Source: Bradyrhizobium cosmicum
GTDB taxonomy: Bacteria; Pseudomonadota; Alphaproteobacteria; Rhizobiales; Xanthobacteraceae
Length of the DNA stretch: 64,000 nucleotides
Assembly: GCF_007290395.2 (NCBI RefSeq)
Contig: NZ_CP041656.2
Coordinates: 3,782,001-3,846,000 of the forward strand
Direction: 5' to 3'
Part shown: piece after piece, positions 9,705-17,908 of the stretch
Layout: each line of letters opens with the position of its first letter
Position numbering within the stretch: position 1 is the first letter of the stretch
The notes under the pieces: generated by a model
Told to the model about the DNA's origin: nothing
Databases searched by the model: none
The model's input: the letters and a program-made list of their open reading frames with translations, nothing else
Position numbers and translations under genes: made by a program

Positions 9705-11063
9705 GTGGATCTGTTCTCACGCATATTTCCGGCGGCGCTCGTCGCCGCCGGATTGGCCGGCTCTGCCAATGCGGAGACGCTGACGGCTGTGCCAGGCCAG
9801 CCGCTGCAATCGTTGCTGGATCGCGCGGGCGACGGTGACGTCATCGAACTTGCTTCGGGGGAGTACAACGGCTCGATCCACATCGATCGCGCTCTTGTGC
9901 TGACCGGGCGCGCCGGCGCCGTGCTCGACGGGGGCGGTGCCGGTAACGTCGTCACGGTGACCGCGCCGGATGTGACCATCCGCGGCGTGACCGTCCGGGG
10001 CTCCGGGCGCGATCTGCAGGCGATGAATTCCGGAATCTTCCTGCAGAAGACGGCCGAACGTACGAAGATCGAGGACAACCGGCTGATCGGAAACCTGTTC
10101 GGCGTCTATGTGCATGGCGCCAGGGGCTCCCGCGTCGTCCGCAACGAGATCGAGGGACTGCGCGGGGGACGTCTCAGCGAGGCGGGCAACGGCGTTTCGC
10201 TTTGGAATGCCCCTGACGTTACCATCGCCAACAACAATTTCCGTTACGGCCGCGACGGCATCTTCTCGATCTCCAGCAGCAAGGACCGCTTTCTCGACAA
10301 TCGCTTCGAGCAGGTTCGCTTCGCCGTCCACTACATGTACACCAACGACAGCGAAATCAGCGGCAACGTTTCGATCGGCAACCATGTCGGTTACGCCATC
10401 ATGTATTCGAACCGCCTGGTGATCCGCGGCAACTCCTCCGATCATGATCGCGACTATGGCATGCTCTTCAACTACGCGAACTATGCCCAGATCGAGGACA
10501 ACCGGGTGATCGGTGGCCCGCTCGGCTCGACTATACAGAAGGCGGACGACGGCCCCGACGACGAGCGTGGCATGCTTCCGCAAGCCAAACGGGAGAGCAC
10601 GCTTCGGAGTGGTCCCGAGAAATGCGTGTTCATCTACAACACCAATCACAACAAATTCCGCAACAACTGGTTCGAGCGCTGCGCCATCGGCGTGCACTTC
10701 ACGGCTGGCTCCGAAGGCAACGAGATCACGGGCAACGCCTTCGTCAGCAACGCCAACCAGGTGAAATATGTCGGCACCCGGCACCTCGACTGGTCGATCG
10801 GAGGGCGCGGCAACTACTGGAGCGATAATCCGGCATTCGACCTGAACGGAGACGGTATCGCCGACACCGCGTACCGGCCGAACGACCTCATCGACCGCGT
10901 GCTTTGGACCGCGCCCGCCGCGAAGGTCCTGATCAACAGCCCCGCCGTCCAGGTGATCCGCTGGGCGCAGGCACAATTTCCGGCGCTGCTGCCGGGCGGC
11001 GTGGTCGACAGCCATCCACTGGTGTCGCCGCCGCAGAACGCTGCGCCGAAGGAAGCGCGATGA
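9705..11063 (+). CDS. nosD: NosD, periplasmic beta-helix CuZ maturation factor
   Basis: A 452-residue protein with an N-terminal signal peptide ending near SANAE. Parallel beta-helix repeats (VTIRGVTVRGSG, SRVVRNEIEGL, NVSIGNHVGYAIMYS) belong to the NosD/CASH family. It acts with the NosFY transporter to build the sulfide-bridged CuZ cluster of NosZ. It starts with GTG at 9705, with GGAG eight bases upstream, 13 bases after nosZ. It overlaps nosF by ATGA. Confidence 0.95.
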   Translation: MDLFSRIFPAALVAAGLAGSANAETLTAVPGQPLQSLLDRAGDGDVIELASGEYNGSIHIDRALVLTGRAGAVLDGGGAGNVVTVTAPDVTIRGVTVRGSGRDLQAMNSGIFLQKTAERTKIEDNRLIGNLFGVYVHGARGSRVVRNEIEGLRGGRLSEAGNGVSLWNAPDVTIANNNFRYGRDGIFSISSSKDRFLDNRFEQVRFAVHYMYTNDSEISGNVSIGNHVGYAIMYSNRLVIRGNSSDHDRDYGMLFNYANYAQIEDNRVIGGPLGSTIQKADDGPDDERGMLPQAKRESTLRSGPEKCVFIYNTNHNKFRNNWFERCAIGVHFTAGSEGNEITGNAFVSNANQVKYVGTRHLDWSIGGRGNYWSDNPAFDLNGDGIADTAYRPNDLIDRVLWTAPAAKVLINSPAVQVIRWAQAQFPALLPGGVVDSHPLVSPPQNAAPKEAR

Positions 11064-11980
11064 CCAGCACGGTACGTATCAGCGGCGTCACCAAGTCGTA
11101 TGGCCAGATCAAGGCCGTACGCGACGCCTCGTTCACGCTCGATCGAGGCGAGCTGGTCGCCTTGATCGGCCACAACGGCGCCGGCAAAACCACGCTCATG
11201 AAGCTCATGCTCGGGTTGATCCGGCCGACCAGCGGCGCCATCGAGATTCTCGGAGACAATCCCGCCGCCGGCGAATTCGCAGGCCGCCGACAGCTCGGCT
11301 ATCTGCCGGAAAACGTCTCCTTCGACCCTGCCCTCACCGGCCGCGAAACCCAGGCCTTCTACGCCAGGCTGAAGCGCGAACCGGTCGCCAAGGGCCTGGA
11401 GCTGCTCGACGCCGTCGGGCTGGGAGCCGCCAGCCGCCGCCGGGTGAGCACCTATTCGAAGGGCATGCGTCAGCGCCTGGGGCTCGCGCAGGCGCTGCTT
11501 GGCGAGCCGCGCGTGCTGCTGCTGGACGAGCCGACCACCGGACTCGATCCGGAGCTGCGCCAGACCTTCTACGACATCATCGCGCGGCTCGCCAACGCGG
11601 GCGCGACCGTGCTGCTGTCATCGCATGCGCTGACCGAGCTCGAGGAGCGCGCCGGCCGGGTCATCATCATGAACCGCGGCATCAAGGTCGCGGACGGATC
11701 GATCGACCAGCTGCGTCGTCTCGCCCGGCTGCCCACCAGGATCCGTCTCAAGGTCGCGGGCCTCGCGCCGAGCGAGATGCCGCCCTGGGCTCCGCAAGAC
11801 ACGACCTGCCGCCGTCTGAACGGCCACACCGTCGAGATCGACGCCGCACCGGAGCGGAAGATCGAACTTCTGCATCGTGCGACGGCCGCCGGCAATTCCG
11901 TCGAGGACGTCGACGTGGTCCCGCCCACCCTCGACGAACTCTACGCTCATTTTCTCCGGCAATCGGAGCAGGCGCCATGA
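11060..11980 (+). CDS. nosF: NosF, ABC ATPase for NosZ copper-site maturation
   Basis: A 306-residue ABC ATPase with Walker A GHNGAGKTT, signature YSKGMRQR and Walker B VLLLDEPTTGLDP, followed by the switch histidine SSHALTE. It pairs with the NosY permease and NosD to deliver sulfur for CuZ. The ATG at 11060 overlaps the nosD stop (ATGA); the longer open frame upstream lies inside nosD. Confidence 0.97.
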   Translation: MTSTVRISGVTKSYGQIKAVRDASFTLDRGELVALIGHNGAGKTTLMKLMLGLIRPTSGAIEILGDNPAAGEFAGRRQLGYLPENVSFDPALTGRETQAFYARLKREPVAKGLELLDAVGLGAASRRRVSTYSKGMRQRLGLAQALLGEPRVLLLDEPTTGLDPELRQTFYDIIARLANAGATVLLSSHALTELEERAGRVIIMNRGIKVADGSIDQLRRLARLPTRIRLKVAGLAPSEMPPWAPQDTTCRRLNGHTVEIDAAPERKIELLHRATAAGNSVEDVDVVPPTLDELYAHFLRQSEQAP

Positions 11981-12804
11981 ATGTCATGATCATCGCCGCC
12001 AAGGAGATCCACCAGGCCATCCGCAATCGCTGGGTGCTTGCCGCAACGCTCCTGCTCGCGGGCCTTGCTCTGTCACTGACCTTTCTCGGCAGCGCGCCAA
12101 CCGGGAATGTCGGCGTTCGCACGCTGGACGTGGTCGTCGTCAGCCTGTCGAGCCTGACCATCTTTCTCGTCCCGCTCATCGCGCTTCTGATCTCCCATGA
12201 CGCCATCGTCGGCGAGATGGAACGCGGGACGATGCTGTTGCTGCTGAGCTATCCGGTCGCGCGATGGCAGGTGCTGCTCGGCAAGTTCCTGGGACACCTC
12301 GCCGTCCTCGCCTTTGCGACCTGTCTCGGCTACGGCGCGGCGGTCGGAGCGCTGGCGGCGACGGGCAGCCAGATCGATGGCGATAGTCTGCTGGCGTTTG
12401 CGGCCATGGTGGCCTCCTCGGTGCTGCTGGGCGCCGCCTTTGTGGCGATCGGCTATCTAGTCAGCGCGCTCGTGCGCGACCGGGGAACGGCAGCCGGCAT
12501 CTGCATTGGATTGTGGCTGCTGCTGGTGCTGATCTACGACATGGCGCTGCTGGGCGTGCTTGCGCTCGATCAGGGACGCAGCATCTCGGCGGCCGCGCTC
12601 AACGCCATGCTCCTGTCGAATCCGACCGACGCCTACCGGCTGATCAACCTCACCGGGTTCGCCAATGTCAGCACCTTCGCCGGCATGGCGGGCCTCGCTC
12701 AAAGCACATCCCTTACGATACCGGTCCTTCTGACCGCCCTGCTCTGCTGGACGCTGCTGCCACTGGGGCTGGCCGCGCTCGCCTTCTCGCGGAGGGAGCT
12801 ATGA
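11977..12804 (+). CDS. nosY: NosY, ABC permease subunit
   Basis: A 275-residue protein with about six hydrophobic segments, of the ABC-2 type permease class. It is the membrane partner of NosF in CuZ maturation. It overlaps nosF and nosL by ATGA, so the three genes are translationally coupled. Confidence 0.95.
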   Translation: MNVMIIAAKEIHQAIRNRWVLAATLLLAGLALSLTFLGSAPTGNVGVRTLDVVVVSLSSLTIFLVPLIALLISHDAIVGEMERGTMLLLLSYPVARWQVLLGKFLGHLAVLAFATCLGYGAAVGALAATGSQIDGDSLLAFAAMVASSVLLGAAFVAIGYLVSALVRDRGTAAGICIGLWLLLVLIYDMALLGVLALDQGRSISAAALNAMLLSNPTDAYRLINLTGFANVSTFAGMAGLAQSTSLTIPVLLTALLCWTLLPLGLAALAFSRREL

Positions 12805-13373
12805 GGCGCCGAACGATCCTGCTCGCTTTGCTCATGCTGCTCGCGCTTGCGGGCTGCAACGACAAGCAGACTGCCAAGATCCCACCGCCGCATCGGATGA
12901 CGGCGGAGGACATCGGCCATTACTGCGGCATGAACGTGCTCGAGCACCCGGGACCGAAGGGCCACATCTTCTCCGCGAGCCTCATGGAGCCGGTGTGGTT
13001 CTCATCCGTGCGGGACACCCTCGCCTTCACCATGCTGCCGGACGAACCGAAAGACATCCAGGCGATCTATGTCTCCGACATGGGCAAAGCGGCCGACTGG
13101 GACAAGCCCGGCGCCGACAACTGGATCGAGGCGCGCAAGGCGTTGTTCGTGATCGAGAGCCGAGTCAAGAGCGGTATGGGCGGGGACGAAGCCGTTCCAT
13201 TCTCGGACCGAGCGGCGGCGGAGAAGTTCGCCGGTGAGAACGGCGGCAGGATCGTCGGCTTCGACCAAGTGCCCCGGGACTATGTGCTGACATCGGCGAA
13301 TGTCACCGGCGCCGCTATAGCCGACGAAACGACCGAAGGCCCGCCGGGCGAACGATCGAGGAGGACGCCATGA
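12801..13373 (+). CDS. nosL: NosL, outer-membrane-type copper lipoprotein
   Basis: A 190-residue lipoprotein with lipobox LALAGC and lipidated Cys19. The NosL copper motif YCGMNV gives Cys42 and Met44. It is thought to hand Cu(I) to apo-NosZ. The ATG at 12801 overlaps nosY; the longer open frame starting earlier lies inside nosY. Confidence 0.95.
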   Translation: MRRRTILLALLMLLALAGCNDKQTAKIPPPHRMTAEDIGHYCGMNVLEHPGPKGHIFSASLMEPVWFSSVRDTLAFTMLPDEPKDIQAIYVSDMGKAADWDKPGADNWIEARKALFVIESRVKSGMGGDEAVPFSDRAAAEKFAGENGGRIVGFDQVPRDYVLTSANVTGAAIADETTEGPPGERSRRTP

Positions 13374-14365
13374 CGCGAACGCTGACGCGCCGACGCTTCA
13401 TCCATATCAGCGCCGCGGCGGCGGGCCTCGGCCCGCTGTCCTTCGGAGGTCCGCTTCGTGCAGAGGTCGCGCCGGTGACCTGGCGTGGCACGATGCTGGG
13501 CGCCATCGCAACGATGGAGATCCACGACGAAGACCGCAGCCGGGCGGAGCGACTGATATGGCTGGCGTGCGCCGAGGCGCGGCGGCTCGAGCGGCAGTTC
13601 AGTCTATACATGAAAGATTCCGCTCTCGCCGAACTGAACCGGACCGGCATCCTCGTCGGCCCCGCCGCCGAAATGGTCGAACTGCTGACGGCATCGCAGC
13701 GGTACTCCGCGCTGACCGAAGGCGCGTTCGATCCGACGGTGCAGCCATTGTGGGAGCTCTATACGGACCACTTTGCGCGAAAAGAGGCGGATCCCGCCGG
13801 TCCGCCACCGGCGGCGATCCAGGCCGCGCTCCGGCGCGTCGGCCACCGCCGTCTGTCGGTCAGCCGCGACCGGATTGCGATGCCTCGCGGAATGGCCTTG
13901 ACCCTGAACGGGATCGCGCAGGGTTACGTGACGGACAAGGTCGTGGAGCTGCTGCAGGCCCAGGGCATCTCGCACAGCCTGGTGGACATGGGCGAGACCC
14001 GCGCCATCGGGGCGCGGCCGGACGGCCGCCCCTGGGAAGTGGGCGTGGCCGATCCGGAGGTCGCGAGCCGAACCGCCACGATCGTTCCGATGGTCGACCG
14101 GGCGGTGTCGACCTCAGGGAGCTACGGGTTCCGGTTCGACGCCGAAGGCCGCTTCAACCACCTGTTCGATCCGGCGACGGGAGGCAGCGCCCATCGTTAT
14201 CAAAGCGTGACGACCGTCGCGCGAAGCGCCACTGCAGCCGATGCGCTCTCGACCGCGTTCAGCATGCTTCCCGAGGAGCGAATCCGTTCGCTGCTGCCAT
14301 ACGTCGATGTCGAACGCGTTCATCTCATTGATCCGGCGGGCAAGTCATCCGAAATCACCGCTTGA
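13370..14365 (+). CDS. nosX: NosX, ApbE-type FMN transferase
   Basis: A 331-residue protein with a twin-arginine signal (LTRRRFIHISAAAAG) and an ApbE domain, including LTLNGIAQGYVTDKV and HLFDPATGG. Family members attach FMN covalently to a threonine; here the target is NosR. It overlaps nosL by ATGA and is the last classical nos gene. Confidence 0.95.
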   Translation: MTRTLTRRRFIHISAAAAGLGPLSFGGPLRAEVAPVTWRGTMLGAIATMEIHDEDRSRAERLIWLACAEARRLERQFSLYMKDSALAELNRTGILVGPAAEMVELLTASQRYSALTEGAFDPTVQPLWELYTDHFARKEADPAGPPPAAIQAALRRVGHRRLSVSRDRIAMPRGMALTLNGIAQGYVTDKVVELLQAQGISHSLVDMGETRAIGARPDGRPWEVGVADPEVASRTATIVPMVDRAVSTSGSYGFRFDAEGRFNHLFDPATGGSAHRYQSVTTVARSATAADALSTAFSMLPEERIRSLLPYVDVERVHLIDPAGKSSEITA

Positions 14366-14401
14366 TCGATCGAATTCAAACCCAAGGAAAAGGAGAACTT
14401 G

Positions 14402-14791
14402 ATGAACCGGACAGCACTTGTGGCCCTGTTTCTCGCAGCGGGTCTCGGCCAAGCCGGCGCCCAGGATACCGCCGCGGGCGAGAAGGTCTTCGCCGTCTGC
14501 AAGGCCTGTCACCAGGTTGGCGAGACCGCCAAGAACGTCGTCGGCCCGGTGCTCAATGGGCTGATCGGACGGAAGGCGGGATCGGTCGAAGGCTACAACT
14601 ACTCGGAGGCCAACAAGAAGTCCGGCATCACCTGGGACGAGGCGACGTTCTCCGAGTACATCAAGGACCCGAAGGCCAAGATCCCGGGCACCAAAATGGC
14701 GTTCGCCGGCATCAAGGACGAGCAGAAGATCAAGGACCTGAGCGCCTACCTGCACACTTTCGATAAGGCGCCCGTCAAGCTGACGCAGTGA
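14402..14791 (+). CDS. Class I c-type cytochrome (cytochrome c2/c550 type)
   Basis: A 129-residue protein with a signal peptide ending GAQD. The haem site CKACH is followed by NVVGPVLNGLIGRKAGS; the distal methionine lies in GTKMAFAG, and the C-terminal helix is typical of cytochrome c2. GGAGAA precedes the ATG at 14402. It is 36 bases after nosX and on the same strand, so a role as electron donor to NosZ is likely (inference). Confidence 0.9.
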   Translation: MNRTALVALFLAAGLGQAGAQDTAAGEKVFAVCKACHQVGETAKNVVGPVLNGLIGRKAGSVEGYNYSEANKKSGITWDEATFSEYIKDPKAKIPGTKMAFAGIKDEQKIKDLSAYLHTFDKAPVKLTQ

Positions 14792-14822
14792 GCACTCCAG
14801 CCCCCAACAAAGGATACGGCAC

Positions 14823-15050
14823 ATGAGCGAAAATTGGCTACCGTCATTGAAGACCGATACACCCCAGGCCGGCTTCGAACTGGCCGTCAAGCTCTCACGA
14901 ATGGCGGTGAAGATCACGCAGCCATCGGACGAGGTCCGTGCGCGTCTGCGCGCGGCTTATGAGCAGGACTCGGAGCAACTGATCGCAACATCCCACGTGG
15001 TGGCGGTCCACTTCCAGACGATCGCCGCCGCCAACAATTGGTGGCGCTGA
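14823..15050 (+). CDS. Small soluble protein, unknown
   Basis: 75 residues, no recognised domain. It is mostly helical (GFELAVKLSRMAVKI) with a tryptophan-rich end NNWWR. AAAGGA precedes the ATG. Position 31 bases after the cytochrome suggests cotranscription with the nos unit. No function is assigned. Confidence 0.55.
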   Translation: MSENWLPSLKTDTPQAGFELAVKLSRMAVKITQPSDEVRARLRAAYEQDSEQLIATSHVVAVHFQTIAAANNWWR

Positions 15051-15153
15051 TGAGACGGGGCCATCCCGCCTGCTCGGGAGCCGCCAGCACCGCACACCGG
15101 AACGCCTGCTCGCGTTCGCAGTTCACCCAGTCCAGGCACGAACAGGTGCAACG

Positions 15154-15417
15154 ATGAGAGGTCTCAGTACCGGTCAAATCGTCCTGCTGGTCGCCCTTGG
15201 CGCCGTATTGATCCTCACAGGCGTCTGGGCCGTGTCGGTGTGGAGTGCGAGCAGCGGCGTCGAGATGGGCAAGCACGGGTGGATCGCGCTGGGGCTAGGC
15301 ACCTTCTTTTCGCTTCTCGTCGGGTGCGGGCTCATGGCCCTGATGTTCTTCAGTAGCCGCTCAGGTCATGACGACGCCGCCGATCCGTTCCGGCGCCGGG
15401 AGCGCCGTGACCCGTAG
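15154..15417 (+). CDS. Small two-helix membrane protein, unknown
   Basis: 87 residues with two hydrophobic segments (IVLLVALGAVLILTGVW; LGTFFSLLVGCGLMALMFF) and a charged, arginine-rich tail. The family is not recognised. Placed after the nos-linked genes, on the same strand. Confidence 0.6.
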   Translation: MRGLSTGQIVLLVALGAVLILTGVWAVSVWSASSGVEMGKHGWIALGLGTFFSLLVGCGLMALMFFSSRSGHDDAADPFRRRERRDP

Positions 15418-15440
15418 TAGCCGTTGCCCCCAGGGCCCGC

Positions 15441-15626
15441 TCATGTCTCGGGGCCCACCGGCGCCTTCAGCGGACTATTTGCCCACTTGAGGGCGGCCGG
15501 GTCGTGCAGCGGATCGTCTTCGCAACGCGAACAGACGTAGTGATCGCGACCGCCCGCGTCGGCCGCAAGCTGCATAGGCTTCCCGCACGAAGGGCACGCC
15601 TTCCGGATCCCCTGACGCACAGACAT
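15441..15626 (-). CDS. Small zinc-ribbon protein, copy A of a duplicated divergent pair
   Basis: 61 residues with two CxxC knuckles, KACPSCGKPM and YVCSRCEDDPLHDP, ending in ALKWANSPL. It closely resembles the protein at 33807-33989 (same knuckles, DDPL.DPAA.KWA). It is divergent from the gene at 15786, and the same arrangement recurs at 33807-34360. Confidence 0.7.
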   Translation of the reverse strand: MSVRQGIRKACPSCGKPMQLAADAGGRDHYVCSRCEDDPLHDPAALKWANSPLKAPVGPET

Positions 15627-15785
15627 TTGTCTTTCCCCTGCCCTTCCAGCTTAGCTGCACGCCAGCGTCCAGCACAAGCCTTCGCGGAAGGCCGTCGTGC
15701 GAAATGGACGTAGCGGCTGCCGCACAGCCGCTTGACGGCACGTTGACGGCGTACCGAAATCCAGTGGTATTTCGGGGGTGGCGTC

Positions 15786-15947
15786 ATGGAAGAGTTCTAC
15801 AGAGGCTTCGCGCAGCGGGCGCGCAATCTGGCGGAGAAGGCGGACCCGTTCACCCGACGTCGGTTGCTCGCCCTCGCCAAGCGGTACGATGCCCAAAGCA
15901 GGCCCGGATCGAGACCTCGGGAGCGCCGCCGGGACCGCCCCGCTTAG
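15786..15947 (+). CDS. Small helical basic protein, copy A of a duplicated divergent pair
   Basis: 53 residues beginning MEEFYRGFAQRARNLAEKA, then DPFTRRRLLALAKRYD, and a basic tail. It closely matches the protein at 34148, which has the same EFYRG.AQR.R..AEKADPFTRRRLL.LAKRYD core. The function is unknown. The shared core over two loci supports real translation despite the short length. Confidence 0.65.
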   Translation: MEEFYRGFAQRARNLAEKADPFTRRRLLALAKRYDAQSRPGSRPRERRRDRPA

Positions 15948-16297
15948 CCGACGGCGCTCTTCTCGAATCCGGCGAAACATACCAGCGACGAGGGCAGATG
16001 CGACGTTGGCGGCGGGACCGGATCGCTCCAGGTGCCCCGGCTTGAACAGGGCCGCCTGAAGCAGTCGGGAGCCGGACTGTCGCCGCCCACGCCGCGTCAA
16101 ACGGTGAGAATTAGGGCATGTACTCGTATCGTCAGCTTCCGAGGGTTAAGCGAAGTCGTCCCGCTCGGTCAGCGTCGACTGCTTATGGACCCACAGCAGA
16201 CATAGCGCCTCTAATGAGATGAGAGCCTCACGTACTTGATCTTGAAAAGCTCGCGGCTATTCTGACCGAATGTTAAGCGTTTTGGGCAGCCGGAAAG
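15948..16297. other. Intergenic, nothing recognised
   Basis: About 350 bases without a supportable gene, palindrome or RNA that I can identify. Confidence 0.4.
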
Positions 16298-16573
16298 ATG
16301 CGCAAGGCAGTGGACCTGCAAGACTGGGCTTGGCAACTCGCGGCGGACACCTACCGAGTGAACTTATTCAGTCAGCTTATGGGAAGAACAACTCCCAAGG
16401 AGCCTTCTGTCAGCGATGCTGACCTTGCCGAAGCCATAAGCCAAAGCTTCACGCAGGTGAGCGACGCACGGTTCCGAGAGATGGTCGAGATATCAACCGA
16501 CGCCGCCCTCGCAGCTTACGACAGGGCAGTATCTGCCGGCGTTAGGTTTTCGCGATCCCGGGGCTGTAACTGA
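16298..16573 (+). CDS. Hypothetical small helical protein
   Basis: 91 residues, no known motif. Regular helices (LQDWAWQLAADTYRVNLFSQL; DADLAEAISQSF) make it look protein-like. It has no neighbours in an operon. Confidence 0.45.
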   Translation: MRKAVDLQDWAWQLAADTYRVNLFSQLMGRTTPKEPSVSDADLAEAISQSFTQVSDARFREMVEISTDAALAAYDRAVSAGVRFSRSRGCN

Positions 16574-16833
16574 TTGCCCGGGAAAGCATCCCTGGCATCG
16601 CTCGGGAGCGTCGGCCCGAACACGATGCTTGCCGGCACGTCGGCCGTCGGGGGCGAGACCGGGCCTTGCAAAGGCGCGGCCAACTTGACGCCAATGCCCC
16701 GTAGCTGACGTGCAGACCATGGTCGCTGCAATTCCGTTTCCCAATGCAGACCGGACACCGCGCGCGCTGCCAAACCGACCGTTCTAACCCAGCCGTCATT
16801 CGTCGCCGTGCGCATCAGGAGTGGCCCGATCCG

Positions 16834-17142
16834 TTAACGCTTGCGCACCAGCAAAGTCCAAACAGGCGACGAACCGTCCCAGCCGCGAAGGCGCCCCGCC
16901 AGCCGCACCTTCAGCCCGGCCTCCGTGATCCGCTCGACAACGAGATGCAGCGCGATCACGTCGCCCTCTGCCAGCTCCACACAGCCCCGTTTCCGCGACC
17001 ACACCGCTCCCGGGAAGCGAAACAAGTTCGCCTTCAGCCATCGGCCGCCGCGCACCGACAGTGGTTGTAAGTCGACCTGAGCGCCGGCCCGAGGCAGCAG
17101 CCTGACATCTGCCCGTCGCAGCCAATTCGGAATCCAACCCAT
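16834..17142 (-). CDS. Hypothetical basic protein
   Basis: About 102 residues starting MGWIPNWLRRADV. It is beta-rich and basic, with no motif I recognise. The start is uncertain: an upstream in-frame start at 17157 exists and no clear Shine-Dalgarno is visible. Confidence 0.4.
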   Translation of the reverse strand: MGWIPNWLRRADVRLLPRAGAQVDLQPLSVRGGRWLKANLFRFPGAVWSRKRGCVELAEGDVIALHLVVERITEAGLKVRLAGRLRGWDGSSPVWTLLVRKR

Positions 17143-17338
17143 GCGAATGACTAGCAATTACTTTTCACGATTGTCTAGGCTTCGTCTGTCTGAATGGATT
17201 CGCCGCATGAGCCGCCGCGATGTCCGCTTTCGCGGGCAAACCGGAAGCCAGCTTACCTCACTTCCACCGACGCTTTTGACCCGGAGCGGAAGTGGAAACG
17301 AGCATCTGCGATAGAATGCCCCGCGAAGAGCGCCGATC

Positions 17339-17352
17339 TTGATTAAGGTCAA
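17339..17352 (+). promoter_or_regulatory. FixK/FNR-type box for the receiver / kinase pair
   Basis: TTGATTAAGGTCAA matches both the FixK2 pattern and nine of ten FNR consensus bases. TACATT at 17373-17378 lies near the -10 position of a start predicted near 17387, 47 bases before the receiver gene. Confidence 0.6.
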
Positions 17353-17433
17353 AGGAAAGAGCCCGCCAAACGTACATTTTACCACCGCGTGAGTGGGTTG
17401 CGGGTTCGCTTCGGGCGGGTTGGGTGGAGCTTG

Positions 17434-17823
17434 ATGTCTTCAGATAAGGGCGTTGTTTTCGTCGTCGATGACGACCCCGGTATGCTACGAAGTGTAGGTC
17501 GAATACTGCGACAGTTCGGCTACGGCAGCCTGCTCTTTCCGACTGCGAGTGCTTTCGAAAATCACGCCGATTTCGACCAGGTAATTTGCGTTCTGCTCGA
17601 CATAAACTTGGGTGATGGGTCAGGGTTCGAAGTGAGACGGGGTCTCAAAGTGGCCGGGAATAATGTACCGGTCATCTACATGACTGGAAACGACAGCCCC
17701 CTCATTCGCGAGACTGCACTTCAATCTGGGTGCCTTGCCTACCTGGTAAAGCCGTTCTCGGCCAAGTCGCTGATAGAGCCGATTGAGCGAAGGTCGAGTA
17801 CCCAAACCGGATATCCGCCCTAG
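17434..17823 (+). CDS. Single-domain response regulator (FixJ-like receiver)
   Basis: 129 residues, a receiver domain only. It has the acidic pocket VVDDDP (residues 11-15), phospho-acceptor Asp56 in LLDINL, Thr in YMTGND and Lys106 in LVKPFS. There is no DNA-binding output domain, so it probably works by protein contact or phosphotransfer. It lies 85 bases upstream of the sensor kinase, its likely partner. Confidence 0.85.
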   Translation: MSSDKGVVFVVDDDPGMLRSVGRILRQFGYGSLLFPTASAFENHADFDQVICVLLDINLGDGSGFEVRRGLKVAGNNVPVIYMTGNDSPLIRETALQSGCLAYLVKPFSAKSLIEPIERRSSTQTGYPP

Positions 17824-17908
17824 CCCGACCGCCGATAGCGCTTTTTCTTGTCAATCATCTTATTGAGCCCTTATCGTTCCAACACTCGGGTTAAGTGCCC
17901 GGACTAGG

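Noticed and set aside
9717..11015. Minus-strand frame opposite nosD
   Set aside because: Shadow of nosD with biased composition.
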